Assembly: GCA_005792355.1 (NCBI GenBank) | Contig: SXSC01000006.1 | Location: 1 to 54,832 of the forward strand | Source of the DNA: Opitutaceae bacterium | GTDB taxonomy: Bacteria; Verrucomicrobiota; Verrucomicrobiia; Opitutales; Opitutaceae | Direction of reading: 5' to 3' | Length of the DNA: 54,832 bases | Shown: piece after piece, positions 9,523 through 20,300 of the stretch | Layout: every line of letters begins with the position of its first letter | Numbering within the stretch: position 1 is the first letter of the stretch | Position numbers and translations under genes: made by a program | The notes under the pieces: generated by a model | What the model saw: the letters and a program-made list of their open reading frames with translations, nothing else | Databases searched by the model: none | What the model was told of the DNA's origin: nothing

Positions 9523-12057
9523 TCAGCGGATGAGTTGAAACTCCGGCAGCATCGTCAGACTCCAGAGAAAATCGTCGAGTCCTTCGACCGTCGCCGGTGA
9601 GCCGACAAGTTGGGTGGCGAGCCGTTGTTCGGTTGCGCTCGGAGCGCGACCCAAGGCCTGGCGGTAAAGCGCTTCGACCAAGGCCACGGGGTCGGCGGGC
9701 GGCGTGGCGAGAATCTTTTCCGCGCCCAGTTTCAACCGTTTCGCGAGCGTCGCCCCATTGGTCAGCTCGAGCGCCTGCAAGGTCGTCGCCGTGGCCTGAC
9801 GCACGGTGATGACTTGCTCGCGGTTGGGCCGGCCCAGCGCCGCCATCAACGGATCGGAATTCACGAGCGACGCGCGTTGCACCGGCAGCGTGTCCTTCGG
9901 CGCCGCGGCTACATCGAGGAAGTGTCGGCCGAGCCGCCACGGCGCCAGCTCCACGCCTCCCAGCTCGGTCGCGGGACCGATCTCCACTTTCTCCCGGTTG
10001 GACCGGACGGCGAAGCGGTCGTTGGTCGGCTCCGGCAACGCCGTCACCGTCCAACTTCCATCCGACACGAAATCCGCGATCTCCTCGCCCACGCGCCAAC
10101 GCGCATAAAGAATCAATCCGGCCGGCGAAGCGGCGTCGGGCAGCGCGTCCGTCTTCACCGCCACGAGACGGCCGTCGTCGGGCGGCAGATTGACGACGGT
10201 GATCTCGATCGTGTTGTCGCCCGCCCGGAGGTTAGCCTGCACGTCGATCCAATCGGTGGCGGTGCTGTTGCGCCGGCCGGAGGTGCCGGCGTTCCTCCCG
10301 TTGATCTTGATCGCGTAATTGTCGTCCGCGCTGATCGCGAAGTGCGCGGTGGTCGGCGTCGCGGAGAGCGTGACCGCCCGGCGGAAGACCAACGTGGCGG
10401 GTGGCGCCTTCACTTGCGCCTGCGCCGCGCCCCAGATCCATTTTGGTTGGAGGGGGAGTTGTTCGGCGGCCGGGGAAAGCGCGGCGTGGCGGTTCAGTTT
10501 CGCGTCGGTCTTAGCGAGGGTCTGCCCGGTGAGTGTCGTGATGGCGTCGGCAAACTGCTCCGCGTTGAGCCGACGCACTGCGGGACCGCGGAAACGGAAG
10601 TTCTCCTCCGTCTCGCCCAGGCTCACCGCGGGCAGTTGATAGGCCCGCGACGTGAGGATGCGCGCCATGGTGTGTTTGAGATCATGGCCGTGCGCGACGA
10701 GATCCTCCGCCAGCCAGTCGAGCACCTCGGGCGACCAGGCGGGCCTGTCCATTTCATCAACCGGCTCGACCAGACCATGGCCCATGAAACGCTGCCAGAG
10801 CCGGTTCACGATCGTGCGGGGCAGCCGGCCGTTCTTGCGGCCGGTCATGACCTCGGCGAGCTGCTGCTTGCGCGTGGCGGGGGCGGCGGTGCCGTCGATG
10901 CCTCCAAGTTCGTCGTATAGAAACTTCACCCTGGCGGTGTGGCCGGTCGGCTTGTCGCACTCCGCGATCTCGAGTGGGCCGTCGGAGTAAATGCCGGCGA
11001 GGCCGTAGGAGTCGTTGAGGGTGTATTCGTTGATGAAGCTGTCGTGGCACGACGCGCACTTCAGGTTCACGCCGAGAAAGACCTGCGCGATGCCCTGCGC
11101 GGCCTGCATCGGCGGCACCATGCTGGCGTTGACCGCGCCGCGCCAGATGATGCCGTTGGCGAAGCCCTCGGCATCGGCGCCCGGATTGACGAGCTGGGCG
11201 ACGAACTGATCGTAGGGGAGATTGCGCGCGAGCGCCGTGTAGATCCAGCCGGTGATCTGCTTGCGCCCGCCGTCGGTGTAGCCCGGGCCCTTGTAGTCAT
11301 TTCGCAGGAGATCATTCCAAAACGTGAGCCAGTGCTCGGCGTAGCGCTGCGGCTCGGCGAGCAACCGGGCCACCAGTCGCGCGCGCTTGTCGGACGCGCG
11401 CTCGGCGACGAACGCCTCGAGCTCGGCCGGCGGTGGCAGCAACCCGCACGCGTCGATCCAGACGCGGCGGGCGTAGGTGCGGTCATCGACGGGCATGGGC
11501 CAGGCGATCCTGTTTTTCGCAAAATAGGCGTCGACCAGCCGATCGAGCGGTTGGTCGAGTCCTCGCTTGTTGGGCACGGGCACCGTGTCGCGCGGTCGCA
11601 GGTTGGCCGGCTCGTGCTTGAAAAACGTGATCGCCTCCGGCCACTTCATGCCCTGGTCGATCCACGCCCGGAACACGGCGACCTGATCGGGCGTGAGTTT
11701 TTTCCCCTTCTTGGGCATGACAATCTCGGGATTGAGGCCCGAAATCATGGCGACGACGGTGCTCTCCGCGCTCTGGCCGGCGAGCGCGGGCGCACCGGCG
11801 TCACCGCCCGCGAGAAAATCGGCGCGCGTCTCCAGGCTGAAACCACCCTTGCTCTTGCCCCGCGCGTGGCACTGCACGCAACTCGCCTCGAAAATCGGCT
11901 GGATCTCCCTGGCAAAGTCGACTGTGCGGGCCACAGGCGCGGGCAGCCGCGCGATCATTTCCGGCGGCAGCTTGGCCGATGCGGAGTGCGCGATGCTGAG
12001 GCCGCTGAGGAGCGCGCAAAACGGGCGCAGCGATATTCGAATTGTGGGTAAAATCAT
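9523..12057 (-). CDS. Planctomycete-type cytochrome c protein, DUF1549/DUF1553
   Basis: The 844-residue secreted protein has a signal peptide (about 1-28, ending AHSASA). An N-terminal PSCyt1-like domain contains CVQCH (60-64) and the distal segment IVMPKKGKKLT (about 112-122). DUF1549 follows at about 165-370, with YAEHWLTFWNDLLRND and a second haem-like site CASCH (334-338). DUF1553 follows with IVNRLWQRFMGHGLVEPVDEMD, RILTSRAYQLP and RRLNAEQFADAI. Between about 560 and 690 is an extra beta-rich segment (WIWGAAQAQVKAPPATLVFRR onward) of the kind that binds carbohydrate or protein in other secreted proteins. ATG 12057 was preferred over the adjacent GTG. The family pairs with DUF1501 and is thought to handle oxidative steps on the cell surface; its reaction is unproven. 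Confidence 0.9.
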   Translation of the reverse strand: MILPTIRISLRPFCALLSGLSIAHSASAKLPPEMIARLPAPVARTVDFAREIQPIFEASCVQCHARGKSKGGFSLETRADFLAGGDAGAPALAGQSAESTVVAMISGLNPEIVMPKKGKKLTPDQVAVFRAWIDQGMKWPEAITFFKHEPANLRPRDTVPVPNKRGLDQPLDRLVDAYFAKNRIAWPMPVDDRTYARRVWIDACGLLPPPAELEAFVAERASDKRARLVARLLAEPQRYAEHWLTFWNDLLRNDYKGPGYTDGGRKQITGWIYTALARNLPYDQFVAQLVNPGADAEGFANGIIWRGAVNASMVPPMQAAQGIAQVFLGVNLKCASCHDSFINEYTLNDSYGLAGIYSDGPLEIAECDKPTGHTARVKFLYDELGGIDGTAAPATRKQQLAEVMTGRKNGRLPRTIVNRLWQRFMGHGLVEPVDEMDRPAWSPEVLDWLAEDLVAHGHDLKHTMARILTSRAYQLPAVSLGETEENFRFRGPAVRRLNAEQFADAITTLTGQTLAKTDAKLNRHAALSPAAEQLPLQPKWIWGAAQAQVKAPPATLVFRRAVTLSATPTTAHFAISADDNYAIKINGRNAGTSGRRNSTATDWIDVQANLRAGDNTIEITVVNLPPDDGRLVAVKTDALPDAASPAGLILYARWRVGEEIADFVSDGSWTVTALPEPTNDRFAVRSNREKVEIGPATELGGVELAPWRLGRHFLDVAAAPKDTLPVQRASLVNSDPLMAALGRPNREQVITVRQATATTLQALELTNGATLAKRLKLGAEKILATPPADPVALVEALYRQALGRAPSATEQRLATQLVGSPATVEGLDDFLWSLTMLPEFQLIR

Positions 12058-12191
12058 CACTCGATGTCACGAGCGGGTGCCCCAAGAAGTGTCAACCAGC
12101 CGACTAGCGCAAGTCTGCAAACTGATCGGGCGAGGTCCTCCCAGCCTCCCGGTTTCACCCGAATCGCCCCGCGGGGGTCCAATCAGATATT

Positions 12192-12337
12192 ATTGACCTG
12201 TCCCTTTAACGCGTCCCCTAAGCGGGAATAATTGACCTGTCCCTTGGGCGGATACCTTGCGCAGGGATTATTGACCTGTCCCTTGAACGCGACCCTGAGC
12301 AGGGATATTTATTGACCTGTCCCTATTGACCCTGTCC
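12192..12337. repeat. Short tandem array of a 39-41 bp unit carrying ATTGACCTGTCCCT
   Basis: The 14-mer ATTGACCTGTCCCT occurs exactly at 12192, 12231, 12270 and 12311, with a degenerate fifth copy at 12325. Spacing is 39, 39 and 41 bp. The inter-copy sequences resemble each other (GAACGCG...AGCAGGGAT). AGGGA before and TCCCT after the core can pair, so each unit can form a small hairpin. The array occupies the 475-bp gap upstream of the DUF1549 gene. It resembles REP/RAYT-derived tandem units rather than a CRISPR. Confidence 0.8.
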
Positions 12338-12347
12338 GGAGGCCTCT

Positions 12348-12406
12348 TCATCCGCCGCTCGCCGGCGTCGGAGCTCCGCGCGACGGGTAAGGCCCTTGCA
12401 CAGACA
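12348..12406. repeat. 59-bp dispersed repeat, copy A
   Basis: These 59 bases align without gaps to 24215-24273 in the same orientation, differing at 7 positions (52/59). This copy lies 126 bp past the stop of the esterase gene. The following 126 bases (12407-12532) hold nothing I can name. Confidence 0.75.
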
Positions 12407-12532
12407 GCCGAAAACAGGGGAGCGAGTTCTGCCGTTCGTATCTGGAAAATATGACGCCCACCTCCGTCTTGGACTCAGACGCAAGGCCTCACCCTTTCGG
12501 CCCTGGCCCTTCGGACGGGCGCGCCCGCACAC

Positions 12533-13543
12533 CTACCGGTTGCCGCCCAGGTGCTTTTCCAGAAATCTCACCACATCATCGGTCAAATCGCGTTTCCCGT
12601 TGTTCTTGTCGGGGACAATTTTGAAGCCGTGGGAGGCGCCCTCCAACATAATCAACTCATGCGGTGCACCGTGTTTCCTCGCCGCAGCGTCGAGCGATTC
12701 GGCGTGTTTGAAGTCGACCATTTTGTCGGCTCCACCATGGAGAGTTAGAATGGGCGGGCTGGCTTTCACGACCAGATCGACCGGTGATGCAAGCGACAGG
12801 ATCCTGGTGTCGGCACGGTCCCATTCGCTGAAAAGCGCGTTCGCTCCCCAGAGGCGAAGATCGGTCACGCCATAGAAGTTCACGATCGCCGAAACGTGCT
12901 CCGACTGGCCTTGGTAGAAACCGTCGCGATACTCGGGAAGGTTGGCGCTCAGCCCGGTCAACAGGGCCAGATGCCCTCCCGCGGATTGGCCACTGACCGC
13001 AATCCGATTGGGGTCAATGTGCAGTTTGTCCGCGTACGCTCGCATGAAACGCAATGCCGTCTTGCAATCCAGCAAGTTGCGTGGCCAACCGCCTTGATCC
13101 TTCACCTTTCCGGTCGGCCGCCGTCCGAGCAGGTAGTTGATGGTAAAGACGGCAAATCCCCGGCTGACCATGACTCCGGCGTTCACGCGTTGCCATGTCT
13201 TGTCGCCGATCAACCAGCCGCCGCCGTGGATGTCCAGAATGGCGGGATAGATTTGGTCTTCACCCAGCGGCAGGTAGAGGTCCGCCCGCTCCGGGTAGTC
13301 CTCACCGAGGTAAGAAATATCGGCGATCAGGCGGTAGGAGTTTTTCCCACCCGCACCGGCCGCCTGCGCTGGCGGAATCAGGACCACTGGATCGCCCTGC
13401 TTCTTGTAGGAGACAAACTCCGTGACTTTCGTCGTAAGAGATGAGGGCGGCTGCGGTTCTACCGTCGGCTCAGCCCAAACCGCAGCCGATGTCAGCGCAG
13501 CCGCGAGGACGGCTCCGCGCCAGAGTGCGTGCGAAGGATTCAT
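12533..13543 (-). CDS. Secreted alpha/beta-hydrolase (BD-FAE/acetyl-xylan-esterase-like)
   Basis: The 336-residue protein has a signal peptide (about 1-24, ending AVWA). The esterase-lipase core shows the oxyanion motif HGGGW (106-110) and the nucleophile elbow GQSAGG with Ser187. Likely acid and base are Asp273 (LHGGADKMVD) and His305 (GASHGF). This set is typical of periplasmic carbohydrate esterases that remove acetyl or feruloyl groups, but sequence alone does not fix the substrate. The start at 13543 is the ATG directly before the signal peptide. It is the last gene of a five-gene minus-strand run (receptor, receptor, unknown, sulfatase, esterase), which suggests that it trims ester groups from the same glycan. 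Confidence 0.88.
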   Translation of the reverse strand: MNPSHALWRGAVLAAALTSAAVWAEPTVEPQPPSSLTTKVTEFVSYKKQGDPVVLIPPAQAAGAGGKNSYRLIADISYLGEDYPERADLYLPLGEDQIYPAILDIHGGGWLIGDKTWQRVNAGVMVSRGFAVFTINYLLGRRPTGKVKDQGGWPRNLLDCKTALRFMRAYADKLHIDPNRIAVSGQSAGGHLALLTGLSANLPEYRDGFYQGQSEHVSAIVNFYGVTDLRLWGANALFSEWDRADTRILSLASPVDLVVKASPPILTLHGGADKMVDFKHAESLDAAARKHGAPHELIMLEGASHGFKIVPDKNNGKRDLTDDVVRFLEKHLGGNR

Positions 13544-13602
13544 GTGATATGGGTACGGGGATGGTGGTCGGCTATCGGAGTCTTTGATCCGCTCCGGCCG
13601 CC

Positions 13603-15345
13603 TCAACCTTCGGACGCGCCAGCCTTCCTGTCGGCCCCGGACTTTTTTCCGGGCGGAGCGGTGGCGGCCCGCGGATACCGGATCACCTCGATATCGTTCT
13701 TCTGCGGGGCGCCCGGCGTGCTCCGACCAGCGACGATCAGTTGTTCCAGCAGTGCCTGCATCGCGGCAACGCGAGCGGGCTCTGCGGCGGCGAGGTTCTT
13801 CGTCTCGCCGATGTCGTCGGCCAGATAATACAAGAGGACCGGAGTCGACGGTGTGATGGGTCCGCCGCGGTCGGGCACGCCGGCCATCCAGACGGGAGGG
13901 CCTCCCGTGCCCGTCGCTTCGGCGACGAGTTTCCAATGGCCGTGGCGCAACGCCGGCTGGCCGCGCATCGCGCAACTAATCGCATGCTCGCGCACCGGCC
14001 AGCTGCCGCCCTGCAGCAGCGGGAGCAGGCTGAAGCTGTCTTCGCCCGCGCTGTCGGGCAGCGTGGCGCCGAGGATGTCGGCCATCGTCCGCATCAGGTC
14101 GGCTTGATGGATCAGTCGGCTGCATTCTGCCCCCGGTTTCACGACGCCAGGCCAGCGGACGATGAACGGCACCCGGTGGCCGCCCTCCCAGGCATCCCCC
14201 TTGTAGCCGCGCAACGGGCCGCTGGGAAAATGGCCCATCTGCTCGAGTTCGCCGGCGCCGACATAGGGGGCGAAACCGTTGTCACTAGTGAAAATCACCA
14301 GCGTGCGATCAGCTGCGCCGCTTCTTTCCAGGGCGTCGAGCACGCGGCCCACCATGGCATCCGTCTCCATCAAGAAATCGGCGTACGTGTTCAGCCCACT
14401 CCGCTTGTGCCACGGGGCGTTGACCGCGAGCGGCGTGTGGGGCGCGGTGAGCGGGAGATAAAGCAGGAAGGGCGCGGGCTGCGCCGCCGCGTCGGCCAGG
14501 AATCCCGCAGCCCGCTCCGCCAGCGCGGGCAGGATTCCCTCCAACCTCCAGCCGGACAGCGCCGGCCCCTGCGTGCTGGCGAGATTGTTCTGCAGTTTTG
14601 CCCGCGGCAGAAACTCCGTCGGCACGCCCGCGGTGCGATCGTTTTCGATAAGACAATACGGCGGCCAGTTCGGGACGTCGGTGCCGAAGTACGTGTCGAA
14701 CCCACAGCTCGTCGGTCCGCCGCCGATGGCCTGCGAAAAAATGTCGCGCCACGCGGCCCGCTGCTCGGCGCTCGCGAGGGGTGCCTCGTCATTCGGGCCC
14801 GACTGCGGCGCAGCCTGGAGGAGCTTGCGCTGGGACTCAGCGATCGGCCAGTTCCACCCCAGGTGCCATTTTCCAATGCAGGCGGTGCGGTATCCGTGCT
14901 GTTTGGCGAGGCCGGCGATGGTGAGGCGGTCGGGTGAGATCGTCGGTTCGCCAAAGACCTTGACGATGCCGGACTGAAGCCGCGTGCGCCAGTGATAGCG
15001 CCCGGTCAGCAGCGTGTAGCGCGACGGCGAGCACACGCCAGAGGAGGAATGCGCATCCGTGAACCGCATGCCCTGTGCCGCCAAGCGATCGATATTCGGC
15101 GTCGGGATTCTCCCGCGCTGCGGGTTGTAGCATTGCACGTCGCCGTAGCCGAGGTCGTCGGCGAGGATCACGAGGATGTTGGGATGACCGGGCGCGGCAG
15201 TTGCAGCAGTGGCCCGACCGGCGAAGGCGACTCCACTAATGGCGATGACCGTCAACGGCCACCATGCCCCGCCGCCAGCGAAGCGGCGGCGCCCGCCGAC
15301 CGGCCGCCGGTCCGAGTCTGTGGTTATCATTCTGAGCAGTTGCAT
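13603..15345 (-). CDS. Secreted formylglycine-dependent sulfatase (arylsulfatase family)
   Basis: The 580-residue protein has a hydrophobic export signal (about 28-48). The S1 sulfatase signatures follow: metal ligands in ILADDLGYGD (Asp63, Asp64), the formylglycine site CSPSR with Cys105, the GRYHWRTR segment, and TACIGKWHLG. Later TSDNGFAPY and HRVPFIVRWPG complete the metal site. Cys105 must be oxidised to formylglycine by an FGE or anSME, neither of which lies in the window. The enzyme removes sulfate from a glycan or small ester in the periplasm. The stop of the preceding gene is 11 bp upstream, so the two are co-transcribed. It is closely similar to the sulfatase at 31823-33406. Alternative start ATG at 15330. 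Confidence 0.93.
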   Translation of the reverse strand: MQLLRMITTDSDRRPVGGRRRFAGGGAWWPLTVIAISGVAFAGRATAATAAPGHPNILVILADDLGYGDVQCYNPQRGRIPTPNIDRLAAQGMRFTDAHSSSGVCSPSRYTLLTGRYHWRTRLQSGIVKVFGEPTISPDRLTIAGLAKQHGYRTACIGKWHLGWNWPIAESQRKLLQAAPQSGPNDEAPLASAEQRAAWRDIFSQAIGGGPTSCGFDTYFGTDVPNWPPYCLIENDRTAGVPTEFLPRAKLQNNLASTQGPALSGWRLEGILPALAERAAGFLADAAAQPAPFLLYLPLTAPHTPLAVNAPWHKRSGLNTYADFLMETDAMVGRVLDALERSGAADRTLVIFTSDNGFAPYVGAGELEQMGHFPSGPLRGYKGDAWEGGHRVPFIVRWPGVVKPGAECSRLIHQADLMRTMADILGATLPDSAGEDSFSLLPLLQGGSWPVREHAISCAMRGQPALRHGHWKLVAEATGTGGPPVWMAGVPDRGGPITPSTPVLLYYLADDIGETKNLAAAEPARVAAMQALLEQLIVAGRSTPGAPQKNDIEVIRYPRAATAPPGKKSGADRKAGASEG

Positions 15346-15356
15346 GATTGAGCGCG

Positions 15357-17363
15357 TCAGGGCACCCGCCGCTGGTGGATCTCGTGGGTAGAAAAATCGT
15401 AGACGGCGCGGAACGGCCCCGCTCCGGCGTAGATCCGCGGGTCTTCCCATTTCGCTTTCAGGAACGGGCTGTTGAACAACCACGCCGGCTGCAGGTCCGG
15501 GGACTTGCCGTTCACCCGCGGCAACGGCAGCGGGTCGGCGTCCTGATTGAAGTTCCATGTGATCACCGGCCCATCCACGGGACGGTATTCGAGCTCGGAC
15601 GCCGCTTGGTTGATCACACGCTTACCCGCGAGGATCGACTCCTGGAATTTCTCAAACGTCCCATGTTGGCGGGCATAGCCAGCGTGAAATATCATCGGCA
15701 GAAAGTCCTTCTGCGGTAGGGCGAATTGCCCCACGGGCTGCCGCTTGATTCTGGGCGCTTCGGACATGACATACTGTCCGATGGCAGCGGGGTTTTCGGG
15801 ATCGACGAAACAGACGGCGGCATAGCCGCTGCCGGCCTCCGCGAAAATCCACCCGGCGCGTTCCGTGAGCATGAGCCCCGGCGAAAAAACCGCCTGGATG
15901 CGGTCGACGCTGGCCGACTTGCGCAGCTTCTGAAGCACCATCACGTCGTCGTGCTGGACGCCCCAAAAGGCGTTCCCGCTCCGGCCGACGTCCGCGTTTT
16001 TGAATACTTCCTTTGGCCACGGATACACCGCTTCGCCGCTCTGGAAGATCAGGCCGCTCCAACGCCGTTGGTTGGAAGTCGCGTGATAGTCCAGGTTGGG
16101 ATCCTGCAGCGCGCCGCCCAACAGGTAGGCCGGCGTGCGGAAGGCGTAACTCACCAGGCGCGAAACGTGGGCGTAACCCTCCCGGCCCGGCGCATTTTCG
16201 CCCGGCACCCGGTTGTAGATGCGATACGGCTGCACCGCGCCTTTGGCGTGGCGCAGCACGATCGCGATGGGCGGCGCCTGGTAGTCGCTCAGCAGCAGGC
16301 CGGGCTTGTCGCCGAAGATCACGTCCTTGAACCCGCTGGTCGTGGCGGCCATCGCCGCCGTCCGGCTCCGACCGCCGCCGCGCAGTCCGTTCACGCTGAC
16401 CTGCTCGTCTTCGATCAGCGCCAGATCGAGGAACATCTTCGCCTGCTGACGGACCACCGGATCGGGCGCCGTCTCATACAGGTCGATCATCGTCGAGAAC
16501 GTGATGTGGGCGTAATGCCCGCCGGGTTCGATCCACAACCCCGTCAACACCCTGTCTTTCATATACAGCGGCATGAAGTCCCTCAGCAGGGCGAACCACT
16601 CCTCCACCGTATGCCCGCCGATCTGCCTGCTGGTGTAGGCCGGGTCCCTCCGCAGCAAGGCCGTGGCAAGATACACCCAAGGTTTGCGTCGGACGTCGTG
16701 ATTTTCCGTGCCCCACATCCGGCCCCAGATGAGCGGGAGGACCTGATATTTGTGGCCGATGTATCCGGCCATTCGCTTCTGCCACTTACCGTCGGGATCG
16801 AGATACACGCAGATCGTTTCCCAGGCACCTTCCTTGAGCTTCGATTCGATATCGGCTTCCAAGCGGCCGGGATACTTGCCGTCGCGACCGTACATCAGCA
16901 GCAGCTTGATCTCCAATCCGCCTTCATTCAGCTCGGCCATGATTTGCGCCTTGGGATTGGCGGAATCTTCGGCAAGGGCCGGTTCCGCCACGCCCGCGCC
17001 CGGGGGCGACCCAGCCTTCAGCCAAGCGCGGATCACGGCATTCACCTCTTTCAGCCGGTCGCCCCGGTACAGCGCCGCGTTGATCCAATGGCCCAGCCAG
17101 GGCATCTTTATCTTGGCGGGATCCTTGGCCAGCTCTTCGGTCAGACCTTTGACCCGCATTTCAAGGGAGCTCTTCCAGGTGTCGGTCACCAATCGATCCA
17201 GTTTCCCTGGATCGACTCCCTCGCGGAACACCAGTGGCAGCGCCCCAACCTCCAGGCCCTGGAGGGGCTCCCCCGTGTTTTGCACCGGCGCCGTCTTTTG
17301 TGCCGCCAATCCGGCGAGCGGGGCCAGCCAGAGGAGGATGAGAGATAGCCGTGGTGTTTTCAC
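15357..17363 (-). CDS. Large secreted protein of unknown function, lyase-like architecture suspected
   Basis: The 668-residue product has a clear signal peptide (about 1-21, ending GLAAQ). I do not recognise a named family. The middle contains WIEPGGHYAHITFSTMIDL and then RRWSGLIFQSGEAVYPWP. The C-terminal third is rich in beta-type segments (GWIFAEAGSGYAAVCFVDP, VITWNF). A helical N-terminal half with His and Trp-rich motifs followed by a beta C-terminal part is the layout of (alpha/alpha)-toroid polysaccharide lyases and heparinase II/III-like enzymes; this is only analogy. It lies between a TonB receptor (7 bp away) and a sulfatase (11 bp away) in one operon, so a role in breaking or binding the imported sulfated glycan is the simplest reading. 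Confidence 0.72.
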   Translation of the reverse strand: MKTPRLSLILLWLAPLAGLAAQKTAPVQNTGEPLQGLEVGALPLVFREGVDPGKLDRLVTDTWKSSLEMRVKGLTEELAKDPAKIKMPWLGHWINAALYRGDRLKEVNAVIRAWLKAGSPPGAGVAEPALAEDSANPKAQIMAELNEGGLEIKLLLMYGRDGKYPGRLEADIESKLKEGAWETICVYLDPDGKWQKRMAGYIGHKYQVLPLIWGRMWGTENHDVRRKPWVYLATALLRRDPAYTSRQIGGHTVEEWFALLRDFMPLYMKDRVLTGLWIEPGGHYAHITFSTMIDLYETAPDPVVRQQAKMFLDLALIEDEQVSVNGLRGGGRSRTAAMAATTSGFKDVIFGDKPGLLLSDYQAPPIAIVLRHAKGAVQPYRIYNRVPGENAPGREGYAHVSRLVSYAFRTPAYLLGGALQDPNLDYHATSNQRRWSGLIFQSGEAVYPWPKEVFKNADVGRSGNAFWGVQHDDVMVLQKLRKSASVDRIQAVFSPGLMLTERAGWIFAEAGSGYAAVCFVDPENPAAIGQYVMSEAPRIKRQPVGQFALPQKDFLPMIFHAGYARQHGTFEKFQESILAGKRVINQAASELEYRPVDGPVITWNFNQDADPLPLPRVNGKSPDLQPAWLFNSPFLKAKWEDPRIYAGAGPFRAVYDFSTHEIHQRRVP

Positions 17364-17370
17364 GGGCGCT

Positions 17371-20300
17371 TCAGAACCGGCCTTTGACGCCGAAGGTGAT
17401 CAGCGTGCCGTTTTCCACCACTTGGTAGCGGCGCGCGTAGACAGGCGTTTCGTCCGCATAGCGGTCGAGTTTGTCGGCGGCGTTCAGCAGATTGTTGCAG
17501 TTGGCGTACGCGGAGAGCCACGGCGTGAGGCGGACCTCCGCATTCACGTCCAGGGTGGTCTTGGCCACGATGTACTGGCTGCCATTAGTGCCGATGTTGG
17601 TGATCAGGCTCTGGAAGCGGTCGGCAACCTGATTCCACCGCGCGAGGACGCGGAAGCGCTTGTTCGTGAAACTGGCGCCCCAGTTCAGATTCCGGGGCGC
17701 GAAGCCACCGAAACTCGTCCGCTGGTTGCCGTCCTGGGTCAGCCTCGAACCATTGACGAACACCTCGAAGGGGCGTCCCCACTTGCCCAGCGGCTGGAGC
17801 GAATGTTGGAGGTTGAACTCGACGCCCTGAAGCCGGGTGTTGCCCCCGTTGGTGCGCGAGGTGATTTCCCAGCCGAGGTAGTTCGAACCGAGTTCGTAGG
17901 CCTGCAGGTCCTGCTCGGTCACGAGGTGGGTCTCGTTGACGAAGAAACCCCTCACGTCCTTGCGAAACGCCCCGACACTGCAAAGCCCGCCATGCGGCGT
18001 GTAGTACTCGAGCGAGACATCGTAGTTCTTTGCCGCCCAGGGCTTGAGGCCCGGATTGCGGACGGTCAACCGCCCTCCCAGCTTCGTCGGATCATCGGTG
18101 AGATCGAGTTCCGTAGCAGTGGTGGTGGGTACGATTTCCGTGAAATTGGGGCGGCCGTAGGTTTCCGCAAAGGAGGCGCGGGCCAGGATATTCGCCGTTA
18201 TATTATAAGTGGCGTGGGCGCTGGGATAGTAGCCGTCGTAGCTGCGGCCAGCGTGCGCGCCCCGGTCCTTGCGCGTCAGCGCCACCTCTTCCAGCGAGCC
18301 CATTGCTCCGGCATCCGGCCGGCGCAGGCGTTGCCCGGCGGCGTTATGGGCGAAGCTCCCATTGGCATTGCGCACCCACACCGCGCTGGGATCGTACCAT
18401 GGCCCGTACGCCTCCAGGGTCGTGCCCTCCCGTCGCACGCCCGCGAGAATTGACAGCCGCGGGAAAGGCCGGAGGTCGACCTCGCCATATTGCGCGTCGA
18501 CGTTTTCCTGCACCCACAGGGAATTCGTGATCGAAAACGTCGCCGCTGCGACCACCTGGGCGGGCGTCAGGGTGAAAAGAGTGCGGTCCGCCTGGAAGGC
18601 GGCCCAGGCCTTCATCGTCGACAACCACTGGATCGGATCGAAGTTCGGGTCGCCGCGCGTCTTGTATTGCGTGTGCGCCAGATACGAGAGATCGGCGGGC
18701 CCCGTGTAATTCCAGATGGTGTTGTAGTGGCGCACATCGCGCGTCTGACTTCGGCCGGACGCCCCGACCTGCACCGCGAACGGAAACGAAAACAGGTTGA
18801 GCCGCCGGCGCAGATCGACCCGCCCGCGCTTGAACGTGTCGGCGTAGTCCTTGCTGTTCTGCCGGGCATCCACCAATCGATAATTGCGAATATCATACAG
18901 GCTCAACTCCTGCTCGTTGTTGTCGAAGAGCTTGATGGAGCGCGGGCCGTTTTCGTCGATGTTCCGCAACTCCACGCGCACCGGCACGGCGAAATTGGTG
19001 ATCATCCGCTGGAAGCGCGGCGGCTTCGCGTTGATGTCGCGATACGACCCCAGGGCGAGCGAATAGGCGAAATCCGCATCGACCTTCCACGTGCCGTTGT
19101 CGAAACGGTAGCGGGTGTTCAACAGCCGGATCCGGCCCACCTGCTGGATATCCTCCGAATCCAGCATCCGGACCACGCCCCGCCCCGTCGCGCCACTGAC
19201 AAAATCGGGGCCGGACGTCATCCGCTTCCCGGTGACCGGGTTTGGCGTCACCGTCGCCCCGGGCTGGATGGTCATTTGGATCGGCGATCGGGTCGTGAGA
19301 AACCCGCTCGTCTGCACGGAGACGCTCAACACCGAGTTGGCCGCCAGGCGCCAGTCGGCCTTCAACCCCAGCGACTGGCGCTTGGGCAGGCGGGCGGCAT
19401 CCGCAAAGCGGAGTTCCGAGAGGAACGGGGCGCCCGGCGAGGCTCCCGCCGCAGCTGCGGTCGAATACAGCATCCGGTGTTCTGTCGCCTGCACATAGCG
19501 ATCCGAATGCTGCCCGGTGACAACCAGCCCGAAGTTGCGGTTGACCGGCAGGGTGTAGTCGAAGGTGAACCCCGGCGCCATCTTGTGGATCATCCGGTCG
19601 CCCACCGTCGGCTCCCGGCGGGCGCTCACGTCGCGACTGTTGGCCGAGAAGCTGACGTTGTAGGCCAATTCGGCGCTCCGGCGTTCGAAGGCGCTCTTCG
19701 TCACGAAATTGATCGTGCCGCCCACCGTATCCGCCGGATCGGCCGCCGTGGGCGACTTGATCACCTCGACGCGCGCCAGGTTGTTGATCGACACCTGTCC
19801 GAAGGAAACATCGCGCGTCTTGGCGCCACTCACGCCGGTGTTGGCGAGTTCCGCCCCGTCGCTCGTGATGCGCGTCTGGTTGGCCTCGAACCCCCGAATC
19901 GAGATGGTTCCCACCTGTCCGTCTTCGTTGTTGGTCGCGATGCCGGGCAAAAACTTCAGGAATTCGCCCACATTGCCGTCGGTCACGTCGCCGAACGCGT
20001 CGGTGGAGACCACGGTCTTCAGGTTCGGGGCAAACCGCTGCTCGTTGATGGCGATCGCGGCGGCGTTGGTCTCGCGGGCGGTGGACACGACAAACGGGTC
20101 GAGTTTCACGGCGTCGGAAGCTCGGCCGTACCGGGCAACGTTGGTGAGCCCGACATCCTGCACGACCGTACCGCCTCCAGTGATCTGTACTGGAACCAGC
20201 AGCGGATCGAGGCCGGTGTAGAACACCTCAAGCACCGCGGGGCCCATCGGCAATTGAGCGATCCGAAAAGTGCCTGACTCGTCCGTGAGGCTCGAGAGGG

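Noticed and set aside
12192..12337. CRISPR array
   Set aside because: The repeat is only 14 bp, the spacers resemble each other, there are four to five units, and no cas gene is near.
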